A program made the translations under genes and the position numbers. Under the pieces are notes generated by a model, which was not told the DNA's origin, made no database searches, and saw nothing but the letters and a program-made list of their open reading frames with translations. From positions 1 to 64,000 of the forward strand of contig NZ_CP037895.1 of NCBI RefSeq assembly GCF_004634385.1: a DNA stretch of 64,000 nucleotides, given 5' to 3'. Below, one piece after another: positions 1 to 8,851 of this stretch (its first letter is position 1; each line of letters starts with the position of its first letter). The stretch comes from Thermaerobacter sp. FW80 (lineage in GTDB: Bacteria; Bacillota; Sulfobacillia; Thermaerobacterales; Thermaerobacteraceae).

Positions 1-250
1 GGGGTATCGCATCGACCGGACCCAGGCCCGCAGACCGATGTGGGCCCTCGACCTCTTGGGGGTGTGGCGGCACGACGGATGCGACTGCATGATCACGCTG
101 GTCGTCCGATATGGGCCCTCGACCTCTTGGGGGTGTGTGTGGCCCTGGCGTGGGCCGTCTCCACCCCCGGTCGCAACCTTCATGGGACCGGCCCCGCGTT
201 CGGATGCCCGCCGTGATCGGACACCGGTCCCCCAGCGGTCGCGACGGCGA
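1..250. repeat. Direct repeat pair in a gene-free left edge
   Basis: No convincing gene is seen here. A 31-base unit that begins CGATGTGGGCCCTCGACC and ends in a G-run plus TGTG lies at 36-66. It recurs at 107-137 with a single change (CGATATGGG). The copies are 71 bases apart start to start. The block lies just downstream of the broken thermonuclease gene, which reads leftward. Function is unknown; a repeated regulatory or untranslated element is possible. Confidence 0.6.
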
Positions 251-1274
251 TCACCGCTCGCATCCGACGCCATCCCGGTCCCAGCCGTCGAGCCGGTGCG
301 GATCGGGCGGCAGCACCCGGAAGTCGCGGTAGGGGATGTCCCCGCAATCGAGATCCGGCGGCGGCGATGGGATGCACACATCGGGATAGGCGGGATCGCA
401 CCCTCCGCGTCGGCCGACGGGGGCGGGATCCCGCGCTCCCGCCGTCCGGATCGCGCCGGATCCCGGCTGCGACGAGCCGCCGTCAGCCGCGCCGGCACCA
501 TACCTTCCGCCGGACGCAGCCCGCAGGCCCCACAGGCCGCGCTCCGCCTCCCGGGCCTCGCGCTGGAAACCGGACGAACAGGTCCGCGTATCGCACGTCC
601 GGCGGGTAGGTGACCACCTGGGCGGAGCCCTCCAGGAGCAAGATAGCGTTGAACATCCCCTCCCGCACATGGGCCGGCGTCGGCCGCTCAGGCGGTTCGA
701 CCAGCCAAACGTAGCGCAGGGCGCGGCCGTAGCGGTCCGTCTCCGACACGTCCTTCTCGAGCCACACCACCCGGCCCGCGAGATGCCGCCGGGTGAAGCG
801 GGCCGCATGCGGACCGTAGGGTTCGACCTCGCCGTGGACCTCGGGTGTTGACACCGATCAGCCGCACCCGCGTCGAGGGCAGCGGCGCACCGCCCAGGGG
901 CTCGACCTCGAGGGTGTCGCCGTCGATCACGTCCACCACCCGGGCGCGGGTGAGTCCCGGACGCTGACGCTCCGCGGCGGGCTGCAGCCGCCCCGAGGAC
1001 GGCGACGAATCCCTTTTCGCACCGGTGCCCGTGGACCCTTCGGCGCTTTCGCCGGCGGCACCCGCGGCTGGCTCCGTGGCCCCGGTCCCATCGTTCGCGG
1101 CCGCATCGCGCCGGACGGCGCCACCCCCGACGAGCCGGGACCCGCCGGTGTGGCCGGCTCCGTCTCGGTGCCGCACCCAGCCGCTCCGAGGGCGACGGCG
1201 AGGACCAACGCGACCAGCAGGCCGCGGCTTTGGCACGGGCCCGCGCCGGCACGCCGCACCTTCCCAGCTTGCAC
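251..1274 (-). pseudogene. Thermonuclease-family lipoprotein with excalibur domain, frameshifted
   Basis: Three reading frames must be joined. The first gives a lipoprotein signal (GTG start at 1274; hydrophobic LLVALVLAVALGAAGC with lipobox Cys). The second gives the start of a staphylococcal-nuclease fold (VVDVIDGDTLEV, then RVRLIGVNT). The third continues PEVHGEVEPYGPHAARF and DRYGRALRYVWL. A further shift leads to FQREAREAERGLWG and a C-terminal excalibur motif (DCGDIPYRDF, then DRDGVGCE). In this family the protein is an exported, calcium-dependent nuclease. At the GVNT/PEV junction the shift is one base short in a CCC run. It is either a decayed gene or a gene with base-calling errors in G/C runs; the intact protein would be about 340 residues. 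Confidence 0.75.
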
Positions 1275-1745
1275 ACCGCCAGATCACGCATCGCTCGACC
1301 GCTCCTCCCGGGGCCCATCGCCCACGGGTCGTCGGCCTGGCCCAGCCCCCGCTGACCTCGGTGCAAGGTCGAGCATCCCACCATCGTCACCGCCACCATT
1401 CGTTGCACAGGTCGCAGTCCCCACAGGCGTCGGCCACCGGCATCCCACCATCGCCACCGCGGCCTACCACCGTTAGTTGTCCGCAGCTGACGCCACCGGC
1501 GTCAAGGGGCGTGGGCCGCGCCCATTCACGCGTGCGGCCGGCGGACCGGCGGCCACTTCGGCCCCTGAGCCGCCTCGCGACCCACCCGTGAGCGGCCTCG
1601 CAACCCACCCCACCCCTGCGCCGCCCCGCGCCCCAGCCCTGCGTCGCCTCGCGGCCGCGACTATATTGCAAAACATGATAGCCTCTGTTATGCTCGACGC
1701 AGTACCTTGCGGTACAAGATACGCCATGGCCAGGAGGATTGGACG
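1275..1745. promoter_or_regulatory. Intergenic region with GTACC dyad upstream of the HAAS/PadR genes
   Basis: About 470 bases lie between the divergent thermonuclease and HAAS-like genes. Most is GC-rich with no gene I can support. From about 1665 to 1720 it becomes AT-richer. A dyad GTACC-TTGC-GGTAC sits at 1702-1715, about 30 bases before the ATG at 1746. An AGGAGGATT ribosome-binding site precedes that ATG. A PadR gene follows, so the dyad could be its operator. It does not match the usual ATGT-N8-ACAT PadR site, so the assignment is weak. Confidence 0.35.
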
Positions 1746-2372
1746 ATGGCGCAGGGACCCAAGAACCCCGTCACCGAGGCCGTCGACTCGTGCATCGTGT
1801 ACTGGGTCGCCGCCGGCCTTCCCCGGGCGCAGATCGATCAGATGGCCGCCGAGCTGCGGGCCCACCTCGAGCAAGCCGTGGCGGCCGGCAAATCCGTCGA
1901 GGCCGTGATCGGCGGCGACGTCGCCCGGTTCGCCGAGGAGTGGTGGCGCCCGGGCCGGCACCAGCCCCGATGGCAGGCGCTGTGCTGGCGGCGCAGATCG
2001 TCGCGGCGGCGGTCTTCATCACGCTGCTACCGGCCGTCTGGGTCCAGCCGGTCGTCGCGGTGGAGGCGGCTCACCTCGTCCAGGTGCTGTGGATGGCAAC
2101 GGGCGTCTGGATCCTGTTCTCGCCCCGGCTGGGTGCGCGCTGGCTGGCCAACAGCGCCAGGGAGCGCTACGGCCGCCTGTGGGTGGGGTGCCGCCGTCAC
2201 CTTCGTCGGCATGCTGGTCCTGAGCCCGGCCATGCCCTGGGTACCCGAGTGGGTCCTCCTCGAGATCCCCCGGTGGCAGGCGGTGCTCGTCATGGTGGGT
2301 TGCCTCGTGATCAACGGGCTTGCGATCCTCCGCGACCCCACCCGGCCGCGGGCACCGGCCTCCCTCCCGTAG
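1746..2372 (+). pseudogene. HAAS-like N-terminal domain plus membrane segments, frameshifted
   Basis: The ATG at 1746 follows AGGAGGATT. The first 75 or so residues are soluble and helical (IDQMAAELRAHLEQAV) and resemble the HAAS domain often encoded next to PadR regulators. The frame then shifts near 1975. A second frame supplies hydrophobic stretches (MAGAVLAAQIVAAAVF, VLWMATGVWILFS). A third shift near 2195 returns to the first frame (AAVTFVGMLVL, VLVMVGCLVINGL), which stops at 2372. Corrected, it would be a membrane protein of about 205 residues with about four spans. Its likely partner is the PadR gene just downstream. Confidence 0.6.
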
Positions 2373-2500
2373 GCGGACGACGCCAGCACCCGGATCAGGC
2401 CACCATGGTCGCCCGGGTCATGCACCGGCCGCCGGGGCCGGCCACCGGGTCCTGGCGCACGAACGAGGCCCAGACCGTTGCCGGAGGAGGTGTCCGAGCC

Positions 2501-2929
2501 TTGCGCGACCGTGGTCGCGATGAAACCCGCGGCAGCCAGCTGCTCAAAGGCGTCCTGGACATGCTGCTCCTGGCCCTGATCGCCGAGCGACCCCGCTACG
2601 GCTACGAGATGGTGGAAGAACTCGGCCGGCGCGGGCTGCACCTCGTCAGCGAGGGAGCATCTACCCCGTTCTCGCCCGCCTGGAGCGGGCCGGGTTCGTC
2701 CAAGGATACTTCGAGCCCTCACCGCAAGGGCCACCGCGGAAGTACTATCGCATCCTGCCCCAGGGCCATCAGGCCCTTCATCGGTGGGGACGAGTGGCAA
2801 CGGTTCGCACGGGGCGTGGACGGGGTGGTGACGGGCCAGCCCGCCGCCCGCGCAGCCAACCCGGCCTGCGGACGCGGCGATTCCGCCCCCGATCCCGCCA
2901 TCCCCCTCCGTGGGGGTCCGGGCCCCTGA
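2501..2929 (+). pseudogene. PadR-family transcriptional regulator, frameshifted twice
   Basis: The N-terminus reads SQLLKGVLDMLLLALI then YGYEMVEELGRRG, the classic PadR winged-helix start. After VSEG the frame breaks at GAGGGAGC. The expected continuation, GSIYPVLARLERAGFV then GPPRKYYRILPQGH, is in the next frame. A second break in the GGGG run near 2787 returns to the first frame (DEWQRFARGVDGVV). PadR proteins are DNA-binding repressors of about 110-180 residues, so the corrected length fits. The start is set at TTG 2501 but could lie slightly upstream. It pairs with the preceding HAAS-like gene. Confidence 0.75.
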
Positions 2930-3062
2930 CCGCGCCCCGCCCGTCACCACCGGGCCGCCCCCCCGAAGGGACCTCCTCTTGACCGCCTCACCGGGCCAGA
3001 CCCCCGCGAACCCGCGACCAAGGGATGCACCCCTTGATGGGTTCACGATACGTAGTTTAATA

Positions 3063-3080
3063 TTTAGACAAACTTCTAAA
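3063..3080 (+). promoter_or_regulatory. Operator-like dyad upstream of sdpR-like gene
   Basis: TTTAGA-N6-TCTAAA is a perfect 6+6 inverted repeat in a short AT-rich patch within very GC-rich DNA, 23 bases before the GTG start of the ArsR/SdpR-like gene. AAGGAGG follows as ribosome-binding site. ArsR-family repressors normally bind such dyads and repress their own operon, so this is the probable operator. Confidence 0.6.
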
Positions 3081-3102
3081 AACAGCCTCAAGGAGGCACA
3101 GC

Positions 3103-3371
3103 GTGGGTGAGCCCCAGCTGGTCTTCAAAGCCCTGGCCGACCCCACCCGCCGGGCCATCCTGCGGCTGCTCCGCGACCGCGACCTGACGGCAGGGGAGAT
3201 CGCCGCGCACTTCCCGGTCACCCAGGCCAGCATCTCGCACCACCTGAGCCTCCTTAAGCATGCGGGGCTGGTGCTGGACGAGCGGCGAGGGCAGCACGTG
3301 GCGTACTCCCTCAACACCACGGTCTTCCAGGAGGTGATCGCATGGCTGATGGACCTGGCGGGCCCGCGTGA
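3103..3371 (+). CDS. ArsR-family repressor, SdpR-like (frame error near the end)
   Basis: GTG start at 3103 behind AAGGAGG. The protein carries an ArsR winged helix: [16 protein letters not shown], then [30 protein letters not shown] and [14 protein letters not shown]. This pattern matches SdpR of Bacillus subtilis, which represses its own operon with the SdpI membrane protein. As written, the frame runs past the natural end into noise. One missing base in the GGGCCC run near 3363 would make it stop at the TGA of 3369-3371, overlapping the downstream GTG as GTGA. That is the typical coupled arrangement, and gives about 89 residues. The HTH itself is intact. No cysteine metal site is visible. 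Confidence 0.8.
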
Positions 3372-4121
3372 CCTCGCACGGCTCCGGGTCCGGCCCGGAA
3401 GCCGGCGGCCCCGCGATGTCCTCGCGCGGTGGGCATGCGGCTCCGCCGCAAGACGGCCAGGGGCCGGACCGGGACGACCGCGGTCGCGACGTTCTGGAAT
3501 GGCTGCTCCTCGCCCTGGCGGCCCTGGCGACCGCCGGGGTCTACCCGCGCCTCCCGGATCAGATGGTGATCCACTGGAACGCAGCCGGGCAGCCAGACGG
3601 ATGGGCTCCCAGGGCCTTCGCAGCGTGGTTCGGCTGGGCGACGGCGGCGGGCACGTACCTTCTGCTGAAGGTTCTTCCGTCCATCGACCCGCGCCGCGCC
3701 AACTACCCCGGTTCGCAGGCGCCTACCGGCTGGTCCGGCAGATCACCGTCCTGTTCTTGCTGGGCGTCCACGCGGTGGTCCTCATGACCGGCCTCGGCAT
3801 CCCCGTCGCCGTCGACCGGGTCATCGGTCTTGGCGTCGGCCTGATGCTGATCATCATGGGCAACGTCATGGGTCAAGTGCGCCCCAACTTCTTCTTCGGC
3901 ATCCGCACGCCGTGGACGCTGTCCAGTGAGGCGGTGTGGCGCAAGACCCATCGTGCCGGGGCTGGCTGTTCATCCTCGCGGGGCTGGCCATCGCGACGAC
4001 CGCCTTCCTGCCGCCCAGCTGGACGGTGCCGGTGATCCTGGCCAGCGTCATCGGGGTCACCATGGGAACGACGGTCTACTCGTATCTGCTCTGGCGGTTG
4101 AACGGCGCCGACATGGGCTGA
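3368..4121 (+). pseudogene. SdpI-family membrane protein, frameshifted twice
   Basis: Starts at GTG 3368 overlapping the sdpR-like stop. A transmembrane segment ([17 protein letters not shown]) leads into [17 protein letters not shown], the DUF1648/SdpI signature. The frame breaks in the CCCC run near 3710. The next frame resumes with [33 protein letters not shown] and [15 protein letters not shown] second break in GGGG near 3958 leads to [16 protein letters not shown]. SdpI proteins give immunity to the SDP toxin and signal to SdpR at the membrane. No sdpC-like toxin gene is seen nearby. Corrected length is about 250 residues. Confidence 0.75.
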
Positions 4122-4304
4122 ACGGGCAAGCCGGGTGGCCGGCCCGGAACGCGCGAGGACCGCAAGGATGGGAAACGGGTGCGGGTCGATCGACCCGTAC
4201 CCGATCCTGGCGCCGGATCTGCCCGGGCCCCTCTTCCCTCGCCCAGCCTGGCACCCCGCCGCCGGTTCGTCCCAGTGGCGGGGTGCCTCGGCCCGGCAGG
4301 GCCG

Positions 4305-6056
4305 TCACCGCAAGGGATCTCCACCGACCACGGGCCGTCCACCACTGACTGCGGGGTGGCGAAACGGACCACGAGGACCCCGTCCCGGGGAAGAAGGACT
4401 GGATAGGTCAAGTGCACTCGGTCCAACTGGCCGGTGTGGGGTCGTGTTCGGTGGCCACGCCGTCCGGTATCCAGCCCGCCTCCGCTCCGGGGGAGACTTC
4501 CGCCACACCTTCAGGGATGACGCTCGCTGTGACGGATACGCGCTCGAGCACCCTCCCGTCCTGCGCCGGCCCCAGGTCCAGGTTCAACACGATCCGGCCC
4601 GGTCGGGCCGAGCTACTTCCTTGACCGCAACGGTCCACGGCCCACCCGACGCGCCGGTCGACACGCGGGTGCTGCCGGGCGCCAGTTGTCCAGGGGATCC
4701 GCATCACCCCAGCCCCGGCTCGAGCACGCGGATGCGGGAGGCCGACAGGTGCAGCGATCGGACCCAGGACGGAAGGACCCGCGGAAGCGTGCCACCAGCT
4801 GGAAGGTGGGGGCGTCAACCCAGCCGTGGGGCACCTGCACGTCGGCAAGCTCCAGCCGGGTACCAGCGGGCCCGCAAGGCGCAGGTCCTCCACCCCGACC
4901 AAGTGCCAGGAGGCTGTTTGCCCGGAGTCGCCGGCTTCACCCGGCCCCTGGCTCGCGTCCGGGACGGCGCCGGCACCGTCCGGCCGCGATGCGCCGGAAC
5001 CGGCCGTGGCCCACCTTAGATGGAGGACCACCTCGTCCCGTCCCCCGACCAGGTGGGGAACGCCGAGCTGCAGCCCCGCCCGGGCGCTGGACCAGGCATC
5101 CGGATCCATGGCCGCCCTGCCGGCACGAGCCCATCCACGAGGACCAGGGGAAGCCGCAGGTCCGGCTCGTGGGCCAGCGTCACCTCTGCGATCCCCGTCG
5201 GGAGGGGAGGGAACACAGGTACAGGGGTCGTCCGGCCCCCACGACACCACCTTGGCGTGAGGACCGTTCCATCGGGCAGCTGCAGGGCCCATCCGTGCAT
5301 GAGCTCATCGCTCCCGTCCCGCTCCCCTCCCCCTCCCGGTTGGTGCCGCCCCGGGTTCCGCTGGCGCCGTCGCCACCCATCCGGATCCGGACCTCGGTCA
5401 GCTCCGGTAGCGCCACCCGACTCGACGGTCAGGCGGTCCGGGCCGGGGCCGAGCCAAGCCAGCGGCACCGTGACAGGCTCCCGCAGCGCCCGGACCTTGG
5501 CCCCTTCCTCGCGGACGAACCCGGCCCCCGGCAGCCACCGGGCAATGTGCTCCAACGCGGCCTGGACCACGGCCGGGTTCGTCCAGACCAGCAGGCCCGC
5601 CGCGGCCAGGACCGCTGCGGCCACGAGCCATGGCGGGAGCTGGCGAGAGCACCCTGAGCCACAGGCCGGTCCCGGAAGGACCGACGTGAGCCGGCGCCCT
5701 GTTTGGCCAGGCCGTCCTTGGACTCCGCGCCCATGGCCACCCGGGCGGCGACACGCTCCTGCAGCCGCTCCAGGCTCCCTGCCGGCGCCGCAGGCGCGGA
5801 GGCCGCCACGCGTTCGAGGAGCAGATCCCCTACCGCTTCCAGGCGGCTAGGGGGAATGCCCAGCTCTTGCAGGAACGCGGCTTCCTCAGCGGTCCAGCGG
5901 GGAGTCACGCGCACCGACTCTCCATCGCCCGTGGAGTCGGGTCCTCGCCGGTCCCGCGCCAGGCGCAGCAGCTTCACACCGGGATGGCTCCGTGTACGTG
6001 CCGCCCCCCTCTTCCCCCGTGCCGGTCCCCGCTGCGTCCATTCGCTGCCGCGTCAT
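4305..6056 (-). pseudogene. Anti-sigma-like membrane protein paired with the ECF factor, multiply frameshifted
   Basis: The natural start is ATG 6056, overlapping the sigma-factor stop as ATGA. The frame breaks within 80 bases at a CCC run, then reads VKLLRLARDRR and TPRWTAEEAAFLQELG. Later frames give one membrane span (MAAAVLAAAGLLVWTN), then an exported part with RALREPVTVPLAWLG, MHGWALQLPDGTVLTP and RIVLNLDLGPAQDG. The last frame gives VHLTYPVLLPRDGVLVV and DGPWSVEIP. One missing C near the end would give the ending EIPLR-stop at 4305. A homologous fragment at 11.9 kb ends SIPLR-stop, which supports that. One-span proteins in this position usually hold the ECF factor inactive at the membrane. 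Confidence 0.65.
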
Positions 6057-6885
6057 GTGGGATCTCCTTTCCTATCGGCGGATGCCGGCCGCCTGCCGGC
6101 CGCTGGCGCCCGTTCGACCAGCGCCTTCCGTAGGGCCTGGCGCGCTCGCCAGAGCCGGCTGTCCATGGCGTTCCGCGAGATGCCTGCCTCCCGCGCCATC
6201 CGTTCGATGGGTTCTTCCATCCAGTACCGGCGGATCAGCAGGTCCCGTTCCGCCGGGGACAGGGACTCCAGGGCCATGCGCAGCCGCACCGCCTCGTCCC
6301 GCGCCGCCACCAGCTCGGCGGGGTCCGCCGGTGAGACCAGGGCGTGGCCGCCCGAAGGCAAGCCTTCGTCAAGGCTGGACCAAGCCGGGCCGCCAGCGTG
6401 CGACGCGGACCGGGACGCCTTCCCGGGCCGGCCCCGGCCCTGTGCAGCCACCCGCTGCGACGGCGCAGCTCGCGTTTGAGCTGCCTGCGCCGGTCCAGGG
6501 CCGCGTACTTGAGTAGCATGAAGACCCAGGTCCTGAACCGGCCGCGCGCCGGGTCGAACTCGGCCGCCCGCTGCCAGGCGGCCACCAGGGCGTCCGCCGC
6601 GACTTCTTCGGCGTCGGCGTCGGTGCCCGCGGGCCCGAGGATGAGCCGGGCCAGGTACAGCACGGATTCCCCAAGACGCCGCACCATCTCCGCCACGGCG
6701 TCCGGGTCTCCCCGGCGAATCCGGTCGACCAGGTCCGGTGGAAAGTCGTCGGTCAGGCCCGCCGGGACGGTGGCCGCAGGGGTCGGGGCCACCGGGGTTG
6801 GGCCGGCACCGTCCGGACATGCGGTGGGGTCCTGCGCGTGCGTGACGCCTTCCGGTGACTCCGTGACGCCTTCAGATGACGCCAT
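6053..6885 (-). pseudogene. ECF-type RNA polymerase sigma factor, frameshifted
   Basis: Region 2 is clear: LVDRIRRGDPDAVAEMV, DAEEVAADALVAAWQRA, then FDPARGRFRTWVFMLL and KYAALDRRRQLK. The frame is lost after that. Region 4 reappears in another frame: RMALESLSPAERDLLI, then RRYWMEEPIERMAREA and GISRNAMDSRLWRARQAL. At least one shift lies between about 6370 and 6480. The start is uncertain; ATG 6885 is a reasonable choice. The Pro/Ala/Thr-rich N-terminus includes a short tandem repeat at DNA level (GTGACGCCTTC units, about 6838-6895). It overlaps the anti-sigma-like gene by four bases. Confidence 0.75.
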
Positions 6886-6985
6886 GACGCTTTGCGGTGC
6901 CTTGGATCGAATGCGGAATGGTGGTGGGGTCGAGCCCCCCGCCGGCCGATGGGAGATGGCCCGTCGCCTCCTCGCAGAGTACCCT

Positions 6986-7652
6986 TCACCCGTTACTACG
7001 GTGGTCACCGGAGTCTTCTTGCGAGGGAAGGATCCGGTCGGTGGCATGGGACGGGGCGGGGCGGGACCGGCCGTGCGCCTGCCACCCGTAAGGCCAGCCG
7101 AGTGCGCGCCCCGAAAAACCCACGATCAGGAGGCAGGTGGCTAAAGCGACGGCGGTCACCAGCACCGCAGTTGATCAGGCCCACGGTAGCCATGACAAGG
7201 TCGTCTCCCGGGTACGCCGGCTTGAGATCCGCGAGCCGGTAGGAAAAGGCGGCCGCCAGAAACAAATACGGGCTGCTGCCCAGGAGTGCCACCCGAACGC
7301 TGTCGCGGCCCCTCACCCCGCAGGCGGCGGCTGTGCATAGCCAAAGGTACACACTGGTAACGACCGCACCGACCATGACGAGCCGGTGCCAATACGGAAT
7401 CCGTAGCCGAACCACGCCCGACAGCAACGCCAGCGCCGCGCCGAACAGCAACAGGTTCGATGCCAGCAAGAACCCGCCAGCGCCCGTATCCCGGTGGAAC
7501 CACGGAAATCGTAGCAGGTGACGGGTCAGGCCATGGCCCTGCACCCGGTCGACCAGCGATCGCCGGATCCCAACCACCCCCAACACCCCGGCAAGACCGG
7601 CGAGCAGCAGGAGAACCACCCCCTCTCCCCCCCGACGGGCCGCCCGAGACAC
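6986..7652 (-). pseudogene. Unknown multi-span membrane protein, single frameshift
   Basis: Starts at 7652. About five hydrophobic segments are visible: VVLLLLAGLAGVLGVVGI, GGFLLASNLLLFGAALAL, HRLVMVGAVVTSVYLWL, VALLGSSPYLFLAAAF and, after a shift near 7163, VLVTAVALATCLLIVGF. In the shifted frame the protein runs to a TGA at 6986. In the unshifted frame the tail is arginine-rich noise, so one indel in the stretch GCGGTGCTGG is likely. I do not recognise a family. It lies just upstream of the ECF sigma gene on the same strand, and could belong to the same transcript. Confidence 0.55.
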
Positions 7653-7808
7653 GGCACACGTACGGTCACGGTGCGGCGTGAATCCATTCCCTGTAGCCTA
7701 GTCTGCAGTCATCTCCCTCCGCTTACCGGGGCAGCCGTGCGGGGGTCCGGGGGCACGGGTCAGGCAATGGCCCTGGCCGAAAGAACGGGCAGGGACAGTC
7801 GCTTCCGA

Positions 7809-8324
7809 TCATCGCCTTCGAGGTATGGTGAGACTCTGCCACCGCTCGCCAGCCCTGGCCTTGGCCAGGTAGACGATCTGGCCCACGTGATAGGAGGTGT
7901 GGAACAGCTGGCGCTCGATGGCGTCGATCACCGTGTGCGGCTCGCCGCGGATGAACACGGTCCGCAGCAGGTCGTCCGGCCTCAGGGCATCCAGCGTCGC
8001 AAAGAGCGCCCGCCACCCCCTCTCCCAGCGCTCCATCAGCTCCTGCCGGGGCAGCCGCTCCTCGACGAACTCGGCATCCCGGTCGCGATCGGGCTTCTCG
8101 CCGTCCGAGGTCAAAAAGTCGGTCCACCGGGAGACCATGTTGCCGCTCAAGTGCTTGATGAGCACCGTGATGCTGTTGGACTCCCCGCCGGGGGACCAGG
8201 CGAGGGCGTCGTCGTCCACCTGCGCCAGCGCCCGCTCCGCGAGGTCCTTGATGTAGCGGAACCGGCTCTTGACGGCCTCGAGGTAGACCTCCGCCACCCC
8301 CGGGCCGTCCACCAGGTCATGCAC
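7809..8324 (-). CDS. DinB/DUF1572-like four-helix protein
   Basis: GTG start at 8324 behind AGGGAGGGAAGG gives 171 residues. Helical segments VYLEAVKSRFRYIKDLA and SITVLIKHLSGNMVSRW, and a late FHTSYHVGQIVYLAK, carry the spaced histidines (KH, FH and YH) that form the metal site in DinB-like proteins. Family members act as thiol- or metal-dependent enzymes or have no known role; the substrate here cannot be told from sequence. It is intact, unlike the genes to its left. The longer reading frame upstream of 8324 has an unnatural arginine/proline-rich start and was not used. Confidence 0.8.
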   Translation of the reverse strand: MHDLVDGPGVAEVYLEAVKSRFRYIKDLAERALAQVDDDALAWSPGGESNSITVLIKHLSGNMVSRWTDFLTSDGEKPDRDRDAEFVEERLPRQELMERWERGWRALFATLDALRPDDLLRTVFIRGEPHTVIDAIERQLFHTSYHVGQIVYLAKARAGERWQSLTIPRRR

Positions 8325-8559
8325 GGGCCTTCCCTCCCTGGGCTGGGGATCACGCACCTCGCCTGCCGGCCGGCGGCGTGGCGCCGGGCTCCGAACGAGG
8401 GCGCGCGTATAGAGTTCGTTGCACATCGTGCCGGGCGGTTCCTGCGCCTCCCGGCCCCCCTTCTTCTTGGTTCCTATTGTTAGAGCCCTCGGTCCGTTGA
8501 CCCGCTCGCTGGATCCTTGTTAACGTCGTGACAGACAACGGGGTCTGGCCATCTCCGAT

Positions 8560-8827
8560 TTCCGAAGGCGATGAACGGGAAGAGTACCCGGGAAGCGCGC
8601 CTCCCAGCGAGCCGGGACGGTGGAAGCCGGTAGGCCGCGCCTGGGGAATCCGCCCGGGAGCCCGCCGCCGAGCCACGGATGCAGTTCGCGCGCCGTCGCG
8701 TGCACATGCCTGGTGGGAAGGCGGCCGGCTGCCGCCCGATACGCGGCACGAGGGGGCGCCGTCACGGCGTCAAGTCCGGTGGCACCGCGGGACGACTCCC
8801 GCCCGGAAGGGCGGGAGTCTCTTTTTT
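8560..8827 (+). promoter_or_regulatory. T-box leader for serS
   Basis: The leader has the stem I entry GCGATGAACGGG, then AGAGTA at 8581-8586. The T-box proper, TGGCACCGCGG, is at 8780-8790. A terminator follows directly: stem GACTCCCGCCC at 8794-8804, loop GGAA, stem GGGCGGGAGTC at 8809-8819, then six T's. A serine codon TCC at 8649-8651 sits in the context GAA-TCC-GCC and is the likely specifier. Uncharged tRNA-Ser would pair there and stabilise the antiterminator, raising serS expression. The start codon of serS is 25 bases after the T-run. Confidence 0.92.
8794..8827 (+). terminator. T-box controlled intrinsic terminator
   Basis: An 11-bp perfect G/C-rich stem with a GGAA loop is followed by CTCTTTTTT. 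The 3' half of the T-box sequence sits just upstream and competes for pairing. Readthrough is expected when tRNA-Ser is uncharged. Confidence 0.9.
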
Positions 8828-8851
8828 GCAGTGCCGAAGGGGGAGACGATC

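Noticed and set aside
3368-3787. sdpI-like gene as an intact 139-residue protein
   Set aside because: The frame ends in noise, while the next frame continues with family-typical membrane spans; the short version would lack most of the protein.
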